Source of the DNA: Polyangiaceae bacterium
GTDB lineage: Bacteria > Myxococcota_A > Polyangia > Polyangiales > Polyangiaceae
Direction of reading: 5' to 3'
DNA: 64,000 nucleotides
Assembly: GCA_020849655.1 (NCBI GenBank)
Contig: JADLFU010000012.1
Span: forward strand, 1 to 64,000
Positions 10,912 to 20,064 of the stretch are shown in pieces (position 1 is the stretch's first letter; each line of letters starts with the position of its first letter). The position numbers and the translations under genes were made by a program. A model generated the notes under the pieces. The model saw nothing but the letters and a program-made list of their open reading frames with translations. It ran no database searches and had not been told where the DNA came from.

Positions 10912-12993
10912 TCAGCCGACGCTGAGCACCTTCACCTTGCGACCGCGGACCCACCAGTCGAACGCGAGGCGCGTGCAGACGACCGACGTGAACAGGCTGA
11001 CCACCATGCCGAGCAGCAGCGTCACCGCGAAGCCCTTGATGGGCCCGGTGCCGTACTGCGCGAGGATGAGGCCCGAGATGAACGTCGTCATGTGGCCGTC
11101 GATGATGGCGGAGAGCGCCTTGTCGTAGCCGATGTCGACCGCCGCGCGCGCGGACTTGCCGACCCGCAGCTCCTCGCGGATTCGCTCGTTGATGAGCACG
11201 TTGGCGTCGATGGCCATGCCGACCGTGAGCGCGAGCCCCGCGATCCCGGGCAGCGTCATCGCGGCGCCGAACGTCGCGAGCAGCGCCACCTGCAAGAACA
11301 GGTTGAAGATCACCGCGACGTCCGCGACGAGGCCCGCCGTCCGGTAGTAGAACGCGATGAACACGAGCACGAGGCCCGCGCCCGCGAGCGCGCCCGTGAT
11401 GCCCTGCCGGATGGCGTCCGTGCCGAGGCTCGCGCCGATGCGCTGCTCGTTCGACGGCGTGATAGGCGCCGGGAGCGCGCCCGCGCGCAGGACGAGCTCG
11501 AGCTTCTTCGCCTCGGCGAGCTGCTTCGCGGGATCGCTCGAGCCCATCGTGATCGTGCAGCGGCCGCCGCCGATCTTGCCGAGGATTCGCGGCGCGCTCT
11601 GGACGACCTCGTCGAGGATGATCGCGAAGCGCTTCTGGATGTTGGAGCCCGTGATCTCCTCGAAGTGCGTCGCGCCCGCCTCGGTGAACGTCAGCTCGAC
11701 GAGGTGGCCGCCCGTCGCCGCGCGGGACTGATCCTGCGCGACGCGCGCGTCGCGGACCTGATCTCCGACGAGCTCGGTCTTCGAGTAGAGGTACATCGAC
11801 TGCCAGCCGATCTCCTCCTCGACGCCCGTGTCCGCGTCGGTCTGGCGCCACACCGTGAGGCCCACCTCGTGATCGCTCGGCACCTCGAGGGTCGCGATCC
11901 ACTGCTTCATCCGCGCGCGGGCGTCCTTCATCGTCTCGTTCGGCTGCTTCAGCAGCTGCGCGACGGTGATCTGGTTCGTCTTGCCGGGGCCGACGGGCGC
12001 GGTCTCCTTGCCGAACCGCAGGCCGGGCATGTCCTTCACGACGTCCGACTTGTAGTAGCGGGCCATGAAGTCGACGGTGTCGTCGACCATCTTGAACTCG
12101 AGGCGCGCCGTCTTCGAGACGATCTCGCGGATCTCCTTGAACGCGCGCTCGTCCTGGCCCGGCACCTCGACGATGATGTCCTCGTCGCGGACGGTGACCG
12201 ACGCCTCGCGCAGGCCGAGCTCGTCGACGCGGCGACCGACCGTGTCCTTCGCCTGGCTGACGGCGGACTCGCGGATCTGCGTCTCGACCTCCGTGCGGAT
12301 CTTGAAGATGGACGAGCTCGCGTCGGCGCCGGGCTGGCGCACGAGCTCCGCCATCTGTCGGAACCGATCGGTGTCGAGCTTCGCGACGTCGGCCGCGTCC
12401 TTGAACTTGAGGGTGATGGTCGTGACCGACCCCTTCACCTTGTCGACGGTGACCTTCTCGGCGACCTTCTCGAAGTCCTCGCGGGAGGCGTTCTTCGACT
12501 CGGCCTTGAAGCCGTACGCGGTCGCGAGCTCGCTGCGGATCTGGTCGAAGTACTTGTCGCGCTTGTCCTTGATGGCCTCCTCGACGTCGACCGTGTAGAC
12601 GAGGCGCAGGCCGCCGCGCAGATCGAGCCCCGCGACCAGCCGGAACTCGACCCGCTCCTTCAGGTACTGCGGGCACTTGATCTTGCCCTGCGACATCTCG
12701 TCGAGCGTCGGCCACAGGCAGAGGAACGCGCCGAGCGCGATCGCGGTCGTCATGCCGGCCTTCACGCGCCAGGAGAGGTCGACGATGTCGCGCGTGCAGA
12801 CGAGCGACCAGACCATCCCGAGCCCGCCTATCACCACCATCCAGAACGACTCGTAGACGGCCGAGACGCTCGAGACCCCGGCGCACGCGGCGGCCACCCA
12901 CCACGCCGCGCGGTGGGGACGCAGCACATAGCCGAGCACGAGCCAGAGCGCGGCGGCCCCGGCGAAGCCGTACTTCAGGTAGGTGTCGACCAT
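10912..12993 (-). CDS. secD: Protein translocase subunit SecD, with an N-terminal membrane extension
   Basis: SecD works with SecF and YajC at the Sec translocon. The 693-residue protein has the hallmark GLDLRGGLRLVY (near residue 130), the P1 periplasmic domain, and a C-terminal RND-type helix bundle with GLALTVGMAIDANVLINERI. Family members usually start with one helix shortly before the RGG motif. Here about 85 extra residues with two to three further hydrophobic segments come first. An internal start (for example the Met before VWSLVCTRD) could remove part of this extension. secD lies 15 bases after yajC and 10 before secF, so all three are one operon. Confidence 0.95.
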   Translation of the reverse strand: MVDTYLKYGFAGAAALWLVLGYVLRPHRAAWWVAAACAGVSSVSAVYESFWMVVIGGLGMVWSLVCTRDIVDLSWRVKAGMTTAIALGAFLCLWPTLDEMSQGKIKCPQYLKERVEFRLVAGLDLRGGLRLVYTVDVEEAIKDKRDKYFDQIRSELATAYGFKAESKNASREDFEKVAEKVTVDKVKGSVTTITLKFKDAADVAKLDTDRFRQMAELVRQPGADASSSIFKIRTEVETQIRESAVSQAKDTVGRRVDELGLREASVTVRDEDIIVEVPGQDERAFKEIREIVSKTARLEFKMVDDTVDFMARYYKSDVVKDMPGLRFGKETAPVGPGKTNQITVAQLLKQPNETMKDARARMKQWIATLEVPSDHEVGLTVWRQTDADTGVEEEIGWQSMYLYSKTELVGDQVRDARVAQDQSRAATGGHLVELTFTEAGATHFEEITGSNIQKRFAIILDEVVQSAPRILGKIGGGRCTITMGSSDPAKQLAEAKKLELVLRAGALPAPITPSNEQRIGASLGTDAIRQGITGALAGAGLVLVFIAFYYRTAGLVADVAVIFNLFLQVALLATFGAAMTLPGIAGLALTVGMAIDANVLINERIREELRVGKSARAAVDIGYDKALSAIIDGHMTTFISGLILAQYGTGPIKGFAVTLLLGMVVSLFTSVVCTRLAFDWWVRGRKVKVLSVG

Positions 12994-13008
12994 GGCGCTA
13001 TCGGGCGC

Positions 13009-13407
13009 TCACTTCGACGACGCGGGCGCGGCGGCGGAGGTGACCCCGTCGCCGTCGAGGCTGACGACGGAGGTCTTCAGGATGTCGATCTTCACGCCGG
13101 GGGCGATCTCGAGCTTCGCGAGGCGGGCGTCCTTCTCGAAGACCACGAGCTTGCCGACGAGGCCGGCCTGCGTGACCACCCGGTCGCCGACCTTCAGCTT
13201 GGCCTCGAACTCCTTCTGCTTCTTCTGCTGCGATCGGTTCATGAAGACCATCAGCAGCACCATCGGGATGACGATGAGCAGCGGGAACATCGCGCCGAGC
13301 GCGCCGCCGGGGGGCGCGCCACCGCCGGGAGGAGCCGAGGTGCCTGGGTGACCCGTCTGGGGCGCGGGGGCGCCGCCGGGGTTGGGGATGTCTTGGGCGA
13401 ATGACAC
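13009..13407 (-). CDS. yajC: Preprotein translocase subunit YajC
   Basis: YajC is a small single-helix inner-membrane protein that associates with SecDF. The 132-residue product is read from a GTG at 13407 preceded by GGAGAA, which fits a ribosome-binding site. An upstream in-frame extension to 13710 lies over the divergent permease gene and lacks a plausible signal. After a Pro/Gly-rich N-terminus come one membrane helix (FPLLIVIPMVLLMVF), the typical RSQQKKQKEFEA, and the conserved LKVGDRVVTQAGLVGK loop. It is the first gene of the operon yajC-secD-secF-manC. Confidence 0.93.
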   Translation of the reverse strand: MSFAQDIPNPGGAPAPQTGHPGTSAPPGGGAPPGGALGAMFPLLIVIPMVLLMVFMNRSQQKKQKEFEAKLKVGDRVVTQAGLVGKLVVFEKDARLAKLEIAPGVKIDILKTSVVSLDGDGVTSAAAPASSK

Positions 13408-13519
13408 TGATGGTTCTCCGGGGGCGCGGCCTATAGCGGGGTTGGGCAACTCGGGCAAGCGGCCATTGTCGACGAGCGCGCTCGTCGCGGGGGCCTCGCC
13501 GGGGTAGCTCGCGCCGCGC

Positions 13520-14749
13520 GTGTCGCTCCTGCTCGCGCTCTCGTCCGCCGTCCGCCTGGCGCTCCGCGCCGTCGCGCGGTCGAAGCTGCGCGCGGCGCTC
13601 ACGGTGCTCGGCATCCTCATCGGCGTCGCCGCGGTCGTGACCGTCACGGCGCTCGGCCGGGGCGCGCGCGACAAGATCGCGAAGCAGATCGAGGACCTCG
13701 GGTCGAACACCCTCTACATCAACCCGCAGCCGACGCAGCTCTCGGGCGTGAAGCAGAAGAGCTTCGGGCGGCTCACCGAGGCGGACGCGCGCGCCATCCT
13801 GCGCGAGGCGAACAGCGTCGTCGCGATCGCGCCGTTTCTCTCGCAGTCGGCGCAGGTCGTCGCGGGCGACCGGAACGCCGCGACGTCGGTGATGGGCTCG
13901 ACGCGCGACTACTTCCACGTGCGGCAGTTCACGCCCCGGCGCGGAGCCATCTGGAGCGAGGCCGACGAGCGCGCGAAGGCGAAGGTGGTCGTCCTCGGCG
14001 CGACGACGGCGGAGAACCTCTTCGGCTCGCAGGATCCCGTCGGCGCGATCGTGCGCATCGGTCGCCACCCGTACCGCGTGATCGCCGTGCTCGCCCGCAA
14101 GGGCCCGAGCCCCTTCGGGGAAGACCAGGACGACCGCGCGCTGATGCCCTCGTCGACGTTTCGCGCGCGCGTCCGCCCGACCGGGCCGGGCCGCGTCGAC
14201 TTCATCATGGCGTCGGCGAGCTCCGCCGACACCGTGGGGCGCGCGGAGGCGCAGATCGACGCCATCCTGCGCCAGCGCCACGGCACCGACGTGATGGGCC
14301 AGACCGATTTTCGCATCCGCACGCAGCAGGAGTTCCGCGAGAGCCAGGAGGCCATCTACGGCGTCTTGTCGGCGCTGCTCGTGTCGGTCGCCGCCGTGTC
14401 GCTGTTCGTCGGCGGCATCGGCGTGATGAACATCATGCTGGTCAGCGTCACCGAGCGCACGCGCGAGATCGGCATCCGCATGGCGATCGGCGCGACGCAC
14501 TCGGACATCTTGCTGCAGTTCCTCGTCGAGGCGGTGGTCCTGTCGCTGCTCGGCGGCCTCGCGGGCACGGCGCTCGGGGTGTCGCTGGTGCTCGGCTTCG
14601 CGCGGGCGCTCGACTGGCCGATGCGGCTCCCGGTGGAGGCGCTCCTGCTCGCGCTCACGACGAGCGCGGGCATCGGCGTGCTGTTCGGGTTCTTGCCGGC
14701 GCGGCGCGCGGCGCTGCTCGATCCGATCGACGCGCTCCGGCAGGAGTAG
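13520..14749 (+). CDS. MacB/FtsX-type ABC transporter permease
   Basis: This 409-residue inner-membrane permease belongs to the MacB family of lipoprotein, peptide or macrolide efflux systems that couple ATP hydrolysis to periplasmic work. One N-terminal helix precedes a large periplasmic MacB-core domain (about residues 45-270). Three C-terminal helices follow with the family motif SLFVGGIGVMNIMLVSVTER, then TREIGIRMAIGAT. The start is GTG at 13520. No ATP-binding subunit or membrane-fusion partner is adjacent, so these must be encoded elsewhere. The gene ends three bases from the convergent LptD-like gene. The substrate cannot be inferred. Confidence 0.9.
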   Translation: MSLLLALSSAVRLALRAVARSKLRAALTVLGILIGVAAVVTVTALGRGARDKIAKQIEDLGSNTLYINPQPTQLSGVKQKSFGRLTEADARAILREANSVVAIAPFLSQSAQVVAGDRNAATSVMGSTRDYFHVRQFTPRRGAIWSEADERAKAKVVVLGATTAENLFGSQDPVGAIVRIGRHPYRVIAVLARKGPSPFGEDQDDRALMPSSTFRARVRPTGPGRVDFIMASASSADTVGRAEAQIDAILRQRHGTDVMGQTDFRIRTQQEFRESQEAIYGVLSALLVSVAAVSLFVGGIGVMNIMLVSVTERTREIGIRMAIGATHSDILLQFLVEAVVLSLLGGLAGTALGVSLVLGFARALDWPMRLPVEALLLALTTSAGIGVLFGFLPARRAALLDPIDALRQE

Positions 14750-14752
14750 CCG

Positions 14753-16354
14753 TCACCGGAACAGCGCGACCGACACCGCGACGTCGACGCCGTCCCGCCC
14801 GAGCCGGCGCGCGCCGAGCGCCGTCACCTCCAGGCACAGACAGCGGGGGCGGTACCCGACGCGCGCCTCGTCCGCGAGCGCGACGCCGCCCGGCAGTCCC
14901 CAGACGCGCGACGCGTCGGCGAAGAGCGCGCCGGAGGAGCCCCCGAGCCCCGCGCGCACCGTCGTGCCGTCCGTCGCGAACCAGCGCGCGCGCGCGGCGT
15001 CGGCGAGGCCGAGCGCGCGGGTCTCCACCGGGTTCGAGCCGTGGAGGGACTCGAGGCCGGCCCGCGCGAAGAGCGCCCGCGGGCCGAGATCCGCGCGCGC
15101 GACATAGAGCGCCCCGCGCGCGACGACGGCGCCCTCCAGCTCCGCCCGCGCGAGGTCACCGCGCGCGCCGAGCCGCGCCCGCGCGAGCGGCTCCACGCGA
15201 TCCGCCGTCGCGAGCAGCCCGGGCTCGATCGACGCCGAGGCGACGCCGCGGCCGGGCGGCCCGAGCGACGACGCGAGCGCGAGCGAGACGAGCCCGGCGC
15301 GCCCGCGCGCCACGACGGACGGGGCGAACGACGCGCCCGCGCCGCGCTCGTCGGCGGCGAACACGGCCGCGCGCAGCCCAGGGTCGACGACGTGCACCCA
15401 GCCGCCGCCGACCGCGCGCGCGACGGGGACACCGACGCCGACCGCGAGCGAGCCGGACGCGCCGCCCACGCCGCCCCCCGACGCCTCCGACGCGACCCAC
15501 GCGGCGGCGTCCGCGCGGAGGTCCATTCTGACGATACCAACAAATCCACCCGCGGTGGCGAGCGCGCGCGCGCGGGCGACGCTCACCGCCTGACCGGACG
15601 AGGCGAGCGACAGCGCGTCGCCGACGACCGAGAGCGATCCCGAGCGCGCCGCGAGCTCGACCGGCGCGACGACGCGCAGGCCCGACCACGCGCGGCCGAG
15701 CCCTCGCGGCGCGTAGGCGAACGCGGAGACGCCGGCCGTCCCGGCGCCGACGGCGACGTCGAGGCGATCGCGCGGGCGGGCGGCCGAGTCGAGATCGAGC
15801 GCCGCGCGCCCGACGCCCGGCCCGCGCACGACGTCGATCGACGCGTTGACCGCCTCCGCGCCCGGGACGGACGCGCGCCCGGCGAGCGTCACCCGGTCTC
15901 CGTGGAGCCGCTCCCAGCGCGCACGCAGCCTCGCGCGCTCGGTGTCCAGGGTCGCGACCGAGTCGACGCCTGTGCCGCGCAGGTAGGCCCCGGTGTGAAG
16001 ATCGAGGGATCGCGCGGCGCCGAGCGGGACGTGCGCGCCCGCGCCGGCGAACGGCCCGTCCGCGGCGCGCCACGCGAGCGTGGGGGGCAACAGGCCCACC
16101 TGGGACGGCGATCGAAGCGAGAGCCACGGCAGCGGCAGCGCGCGCGCGCCGAACAGCCGCAGCGACGCGTCGGTCGCCCGCACCTCGCCGCGGTCGGTCA
16201 CGACCAGGCGCGCCGCCTCGACCGACACCGCCGGGGGATCGCACGCGCAGGCGGACGCGACGACCGGCCCCTCCACCTCGAGCGCGCCGTCAGGGCGACG
16301 CCTCACCTTGAGGCGCTCGGCGCGGAGCTTCAGGCGCCCCGCCTCGACGACCAC
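14753..16354 (-). CDS. LptD-like outer-membrane LPS-assembly protein (divergent, short)
   Basis: The N-terminal part reads like an OstA/LptA beta-jellyroll (LRAERLKVRR to VEGPV) and continues into LFGARALPLPWLSL plus SQVGLLPPTL. This mirrors the conserved 'P-x-x-P-W ... S/T-G-L-P' junction of LptD before its barrel. The rest is beta-rich and ends in an outer-membrane-like terminal strand with Phe-Arg. The protein has exactly four cysteines, in two C-x-C pairs (residues 36/38 and 505/507), recalling the inter-domain disulfides of LptD. At 533 residues it is much shorter than typical LptD (750 or more). OstA-like coding continues upstream of the GTG at 16354 to about 16450 without an ATG/GTG/TTG, so the true start may be a CTG or otherwise non-standard. 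Confidence 0.6.
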   Translation of the reverse strand: MVVEAGRLKLRAERLKVRRRPDGALEVEGPVVASACACDPPAVSVEAARLVVTDRGEVRATDASLRLFGARALPLPWLSLRSPSQVGLLPPTLAWRAADGPFAGAGAHVPLGAARSLDLHTGAYLRGTGVDSVATLDTERARLRARWERLHGDRVTLAGRASVPGAEAVNASIDVVRGPGVGRAALDLDSAARPRDRLDVAVGAGTAGVSAFAYAPRGLGRAWSGLRVVAPVELAARSGSLSVVGDALSLASSGQAVSVARARALATAGGFVGIVRMDLRADAAAWVASEASGGGVGGASGSLAVGVGVPVARAVGGGWVHVVDPGLRAAVFAADERGAGASFAPSVVARGRAGLVSLALASSLGPPGRGVASASIEPGLLATADRVEPLARARLGARGDLARAELEGAVVARGALYVARADLGPRALFARAGLESLHGSNPVETRALGLADAARARWFATDGTTVRAGLGGSSGALFADASRVWGLPGGVALADEARVGYRPRCLCLEVTALGARRLGRDGVDVAVSVALFR

Positions 16355-16469
16355 GCGGCCGCGCAGCTCCGCCTCGCGCAGATCGAGCGAGAGGTCGGCC
16401 TCGTCGGCGCGGAACCGCAGCGGCGCGACGACAGGCGGCGGCTCGGGCGGGCCCGTCGGACGCCCCCCG

Positions 16470-16979
16470 CTACTTCTTCTTCTCGACCTTCGGCGCGGGC
16501 GGCGCGGGCTTCTCGGCGTACGAGCCCGCGGGGAACTGCACCTCGAACCGGACGCCGTGCTTCGTGTCGACCATGCGGGTCGTCGCCTTCACGTCGGCGC
16601 GCAAGGCGACGGTGAGCACGACGTCCTTCTTCACGGAGCGCATCCGCGCGCGGAGCGCCGGCGTGTCGAAGTAGAAGAGCTCGAGCGGGTTCGTGTCGTT
16701 GTAGGTGTCGACGCGCGCGTCGTGCAGCACGTACGTGAGCGTCCCCGAGGACGCCTGCTCGCCGACCTCGACCCGCTTCGACAGGTACACGACGAGGCGC
16801 GAGCCGCCGCCTTCGCCCTTGATCATCTCGAACGCGGGGAACTCCGCGGTGGCGAGCGGCTCGGCCTTCTTCTTCTTCGCCGGGGCCGGGCGCGCGGGCG
16901 CGGGAGCCGGCTTCTCCTCGGCGACGGCGGGGGAGGCGGCGAGCGCGAGCGAGAGGGCACAGGGCACGGCGAGGCGCAT
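16470..16979 (-). CDS. Periplasmic AMIN-like beta-strand protein
   Basis: The 169-residue protein has a clear Sec signal peptide (LAVPCALSLALAASPAVA), then a Lys/Pro/Ala-rich spacer. The body (about residues 50-150) has the strand pattern of AMIN-type domains: SRLVVYLSKRVEV, LTYVLHDARV, and a repeat ending VRFEVQFPAGSY. AMIN domains bind peptidoglycan or secretin partners, but I cannot assign a partner here. The C-terminus is Lys-rich. A GTG one codon upstream is possible; the ATG at 16979 is preferred. The LptD-like gene lies immediately downstream on the same strand, which suggests an envelope role. Confidence 0.6.
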   Translation of the reverse strand: MRLAVPCALSLALAASPAVAEEKPAPAPARPAPAKKKKAEPLATAEFPAFEMIKGEGGGSRLVVYLSKRVEVGEQASSGTLTYVLHDARVDTYNDTNPLELFYFDTPALRARMRSVKKDVVLTVALRADVKATTRMVDTKHGVRFEVQFPAGSYAEKPAPPAPKVEKKK

Positions 16980-17055
16980 CACCGCCCGATTGTGTCAGAC
17001 GCCCGCCCGCCGGCCAAGATCGCGCGGGGATCGATCGCGACGCGCAAACGCTGTA

Positions 17056-17069
17056 AGGAGGCGCCTCCT
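17056..17069. promoter_or_regulatory. Perfect 14-bp palindrome upstream of tkt
   Basis: The sequence AGGAGGCGCCTCCT is a perfect inverted repeat 24 bases upstream of the transketolase ATG and just before a separate GGAG ribosome-binding site. It could be an operator. As RNA it could form a small hairpin that hides a Shine-Dalgarno-like AGGAGG. No regulator is suggested by the neighbours, so this is only a structural observation. Confidence 0.35.
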
Positions 17070-17092
17070 CTGCAGCGGGATCGGAGACCACC

Positions 17093-19078
17093 ATGTCGAA
17101 CGTCGAACTCCTCGAGAAAGCCAGCAACATCGCCCGTGGGCTCGCGATGGACGCCGTCCACGCCTGCTCGTCGGGGCACCTCGGGTTGCCGCTCGGGGCC
17201 GCCGAGATCGGCGCGGCGCTCTACGGCGAGGTGCTGCGCCACGATCCGTCCGATCCTGCGTGGCTCGGCCGTGATCGCTTCGTGCTGTCCGCGGGGCACG
17301 GCAGCATGTTCCTGTACGCGTGGCTGCACCTCTCGGGCTACGACGTCTCGCTCGACGACGTGAAGCGGTTCCGCCAGTGGGGCAGCAAGACGCCCGGGCA
17401 CCCCGAGTTCCACGAGACGCCCGGGGTCGAGGCGACCACGGGGCCGCTCGGCCAGGGCCTCGGCAACGCGGTCGGGCACGCGGTGGCGGCGAAGATGCTC
17501 GCCGCGACCTACAACACCGCGGCGCACACGATCTTCGACTCGACGATCTTCGTGCTGGCGGGCGACGGCTGCCTGCAGGAGGGCGTCGCGGCCGAGGCGG
17601 CGGCGTTCGCGGGGCACCAGCGCCTCGACAACCTCGTCGTCCTGTACGACTCGAACGACGTCACCCTCGACGCGATGGCCGACAAGACGCAGAGCGAGGA
17701 CACCCTCGCGCGCTTCCGGGCGTACGGGTTCGAGGTGTCGCGCGTCGAGCGCGGCAACGATCTGGGCGCGGTCATCGAGGCCCTCTCGGGCGCGCGCGCC
17801 TCGACCTCGGGCAAGCCGAGGTTCGTCGAGCTGAGGACCCTGATAGGCAAGGGCATCGCCGAGGTGGCGGGCACCGCGAAGGCGCACGGCGAGGGCGGCG
17901 CGAAGTTCATCCCCGCCGCGAAGAAGGCCCTCGGCCTGCCCGATGAGCACTTCCACGTGAGCGACGAGGTCCGCGCGTTCTTCGCGGCTCGCATGGCCGA
18001 GCTCCGCGCGCGCCGCGAGCAGTGGGACGCGACGTACGCCGCGTGGCGCGCGGCCAACCCTTCGCTCGCCGAGCGGCTCGACGCGGCGCGATCGGGCGCG
18101 GCCCCCGCGAACCTCGTCGACGCGATCCCGGAGTTCCCCGCCGACGCGAAGCTCGCGACCCGCAAGGCGGGCGAGGCGGCGCTGCAGGCGGTCGCGAAGG
18201 CCGTCCCGAGCCTGATGGGCACGTGCGCGGATCTCTACGGCTCGACGTTCAACTACATCGCGGGCGGCGGCGACTTCGAGCCCGCGACGCGCGGCGGTCG
18301 CAACGTGCGCGCGGGCATTCGCGAGCACGGGATGGGCGCCATCATGAACGGCATCGCGTACCACGGGGGGCTGCGCCCGAGCGGCGCGACGTTCCTCGTG
18401 TTCGCGGACTACCTGCGCCCGAGCATCCGCGTCGCGGCGCTCTCGCACCTGCCGGTCGTGTACGTGTTCACGCACGACTCCGTGGGCGTGGGCGAGGACG
18501 GCCCGACCCACCAGCCCGTCGAGACGGTGATGGGCCTGCGCGCGATCCCGAACCTCGACGTCCTGCGACCGGCCGATCCGGAGGAGACGGCGGGCGCGTG
18601 GGCCGCGGCGATCGAGCGCGCCGACGGCCCCACGGTGCTCGCGCTCTCACGTCAGGCGGTGCCGATGCTGCCGGGCGACGCGAAGAGCCGGCGAGAGGGC
18701 GCGCGGCGCGGCGGCTACGTGCTCGTGAAGGAGACGGCGGCGCTCCAGCACATCCTCATCGCGACCGGCAGCGAGGTGTCGCTCGCGGTCGCCGCGGCGA
18801 AGGAGCTGGGCGCGGGCGCGCGCGTCGTCTCGCTCCCGTGCTGGGAGCGCTTCCTCCGGCAGGACGCCGCGTACCAGGACGACGTGCTGCCGCCGGCGTG
18901 CACGGCGCGCGTCTCGATCGAGGCGGGGATCACGCTCGGCTGGAAGGCCTGGGTCGGCTCGCGGGGCCGGGCGATCGGCATCGATCGCTTCGGCGCGAGC
19001 GCGCCCGGCGGCCTCGTGATGGAGCGCCTCGGCGTCACCGCGCAGGCCGTCGTCGACGCGGCGCGCGCGATCGGCTGA
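17093..19078 (+). CDS. tkt: Transketolase
   Basis: Transketolase moves two-carbon units between sugar phosphates in the pentose phosphate pathway, using thiamine diphosphate. The 661-residue length is typical. Visible motifs include the early [32 protein letters not shown], the thiamine-binding [10 protein letters not shown] (a GDG-type motif), and the catalytic-Glu region [12 protein letters not shown]. The latter half carries [18 protein letters not shown] and, near the C-terminus, [19 protein letters not shown] ribosome-binding site lies about eight bases before the ATG. The stop codon is directly adjacent to the stop of the convergent MoxR gene. Confidence 0.96.
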   Translation: MSNVELLEKASNIARGLAMDAVHACSSGHLGLPLGAAEIGAALYGEVLRHDPSDPAWLGRDRFVLSAGHGSMFLYAWLHLSGYDVSLDDVKRFRQWGSKTPGHPEFHETPGVEATTGPLGQGLGNAVGHAVAAKMLAATYNTAAHTIFDSTIFVLAGDGCLQEGVAAEAAAFAGHQRLDNLVVLYDSNDVTLDAMADKTQSEDTLARFRAYGFEVSRVERGNDLGAVIEALSGARASTSGKPRFVELRTLIGKGIAEVAGTAKAHGEGGAKFIPAAKKALGLPDEHFHVSDEVRAFFAARMAELRARREQWDATYAAWRAANPSLAERLDAARSGAAPANLVDAIPEFPADAKLATRKAGEAALQAVAKAVPSLMGTCADLYGSTFNYIAGGGDFEPATRGGRNVRAGIREHGMGAIMNGIAYHGGLRPSGATFLVFADYLRPSIRVAALSHLPVVYVFTHDSVGVGEDGPTHQPVETVMGLRAIPNLDVLRPADPEETAGAWAAAIERADGPTVLALSRQAVPMLPGDAKSRREGARRGGYVLVKETAALQHILIATGSEVSLAVAAAKELGAGARVVSLPCWERFLRQDAAYQDDVLPPACTARVSIEAGITLGWKAWVGSRGRAIGIDRFGASAPGGLVMERLGVTAQAVVDAARAIG

Positions 19079-19978
19079 TCAGGGGCGGCGCGCGAGCACG
19101 AGGGCGCGATCGGCCTCGTGCTTCACGAGCACGTCGAGCGTCGCAAGGACGAGCTCGGGGTCGAGCGTCGAGGCGCCGAGCGTGAGGAGCGCGCGCGCCC
19201 AGTCGATCGTCTCGCTGATGCTCGGCGCCTTCTTGAGATCGAGCGCGCGCACGCGGCCGACGAACGCGACGAGCTCCGCCGCGAGCGCCGCGTCGACGCC
19301 GGGCGCGCGGAGCTTGACGATCTCGAGCTCGCGCGAGGGCGGCGGGTAGTCGAGGAACGCGTGGAAGCACCGGCGCCGGAGCGCGTCGGTGAGATCGCGC
19401 GTGCCGTTCGTGGTCAGGAGGACGAGCGGCGGCGTCGCCGCCTTGAACGTGCCGAGCTCCGGCACGGTCACCTCGTACGTGGCGAGCACCTCGAGCAGGA
19501 GGGCCTCGAGCTCGGGATCCCCTCGATCGATCTCGTCGATGAGCAGCACCGTCGGGGTGGTCGACCGCACCGCGCGCAGGATGGGCCGCTCGACCAGGAA
19601 GTCCTCGGCGAAGAACGCCGCCTCGCTCGCGAGCACGCGCGACGTCGCCTCGGCGATCGACGACGCGCCCGCGAGCGTGCGCGCGACGACGTCGCGGCAG
19701 AGCTCGGTGGTGAGGATCTGCTTCGCGTAGTCCCACTCGTAGAGCGCGCGAGCCTCGTCGAGTCCCTCGTAGCAGGAGAGCCGCACCAGCTGCCGGCCCG
19801 TGATCTCGGCGGCGGCGCGGGCGAGATCGGTCTTGCCGACGCCGGGGGGCCCCTCGAGCAGGATGGGGCGCTCGAGCTCCAGCGCGAGGTAGAGCGCCAT
19901 CGCGGCGCGCGGATCGGCCAGGTACGACGCCCGGGCGAGCGCGGCCTCGACCTCTTCGGCGCTGCGAAACGTGGACAA
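19079..19978 (-). CDS. MoxR-family AAA+ ATPase
   Basis: MoxR ATPases act as chaperones that help assemble or activate partner proteins, often with VWA-domain proteins. The 299-residue protein has Walker A GPPGVGKTDLARA, Walker B VLLIDEIDRGD, and the sensor-1 Asn in LLTTNGTRDLTDALRRRC, followed by the C-terminal lid domain. The start appears to be TTG at 19978. No VWA or DUF58 partner gene is next to it, so the client is unknown. It converges with tkt with no base between the two stop codons. Confidence 0.9.
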   Translation of the reverse strand: MSTFRSAEEVEAALARASYLADPRAAMALYLALELERPILLEGPPGVGKTDLARAAAEITGRQLVRLSCYEGLDEARALYEWDYAKQILTTELCRDVVARTLAGASSIAEATSRVLASEAAFFAEDFLVERPILRAVRSTTPTVLLIDEIDRGDPELEALLLEVLATYEVTVPELGTFKAATPPLVLLTTNGTRDLTDALRRRCFHAFLDYPPPSRELEIVKLRAPGVDAALAAELVAFVGRVRALDLKKAPSISETIDWARALLTLGASTLDPELVLATLDVLVKHEADRALVLARRP

Positions 19979-20064
19979 GACACCGGAGCCTTACGCCGAC
20001 GCGCGCCGGAAGCGCACGGAAATTCGCGGCCCGGCGGGGCCCGAGGCTATCCTGACGGCGCCGC

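Noticed and set aside
7797-13404. Plus-strand ORFs of 1042 and 841 residues
   Set aside because: They lie opposite the lipoprotein, manC, secF, secD and yajC genes and read as Arg/His/Asp-rich nonsense.
13408-13710. N-terminal extension of YajC to 13710
   Set aside because: It overlaps the divergent permease gene, adds no signal or family sequence, and the GTG at 13407 has a good ribosome-binding site.
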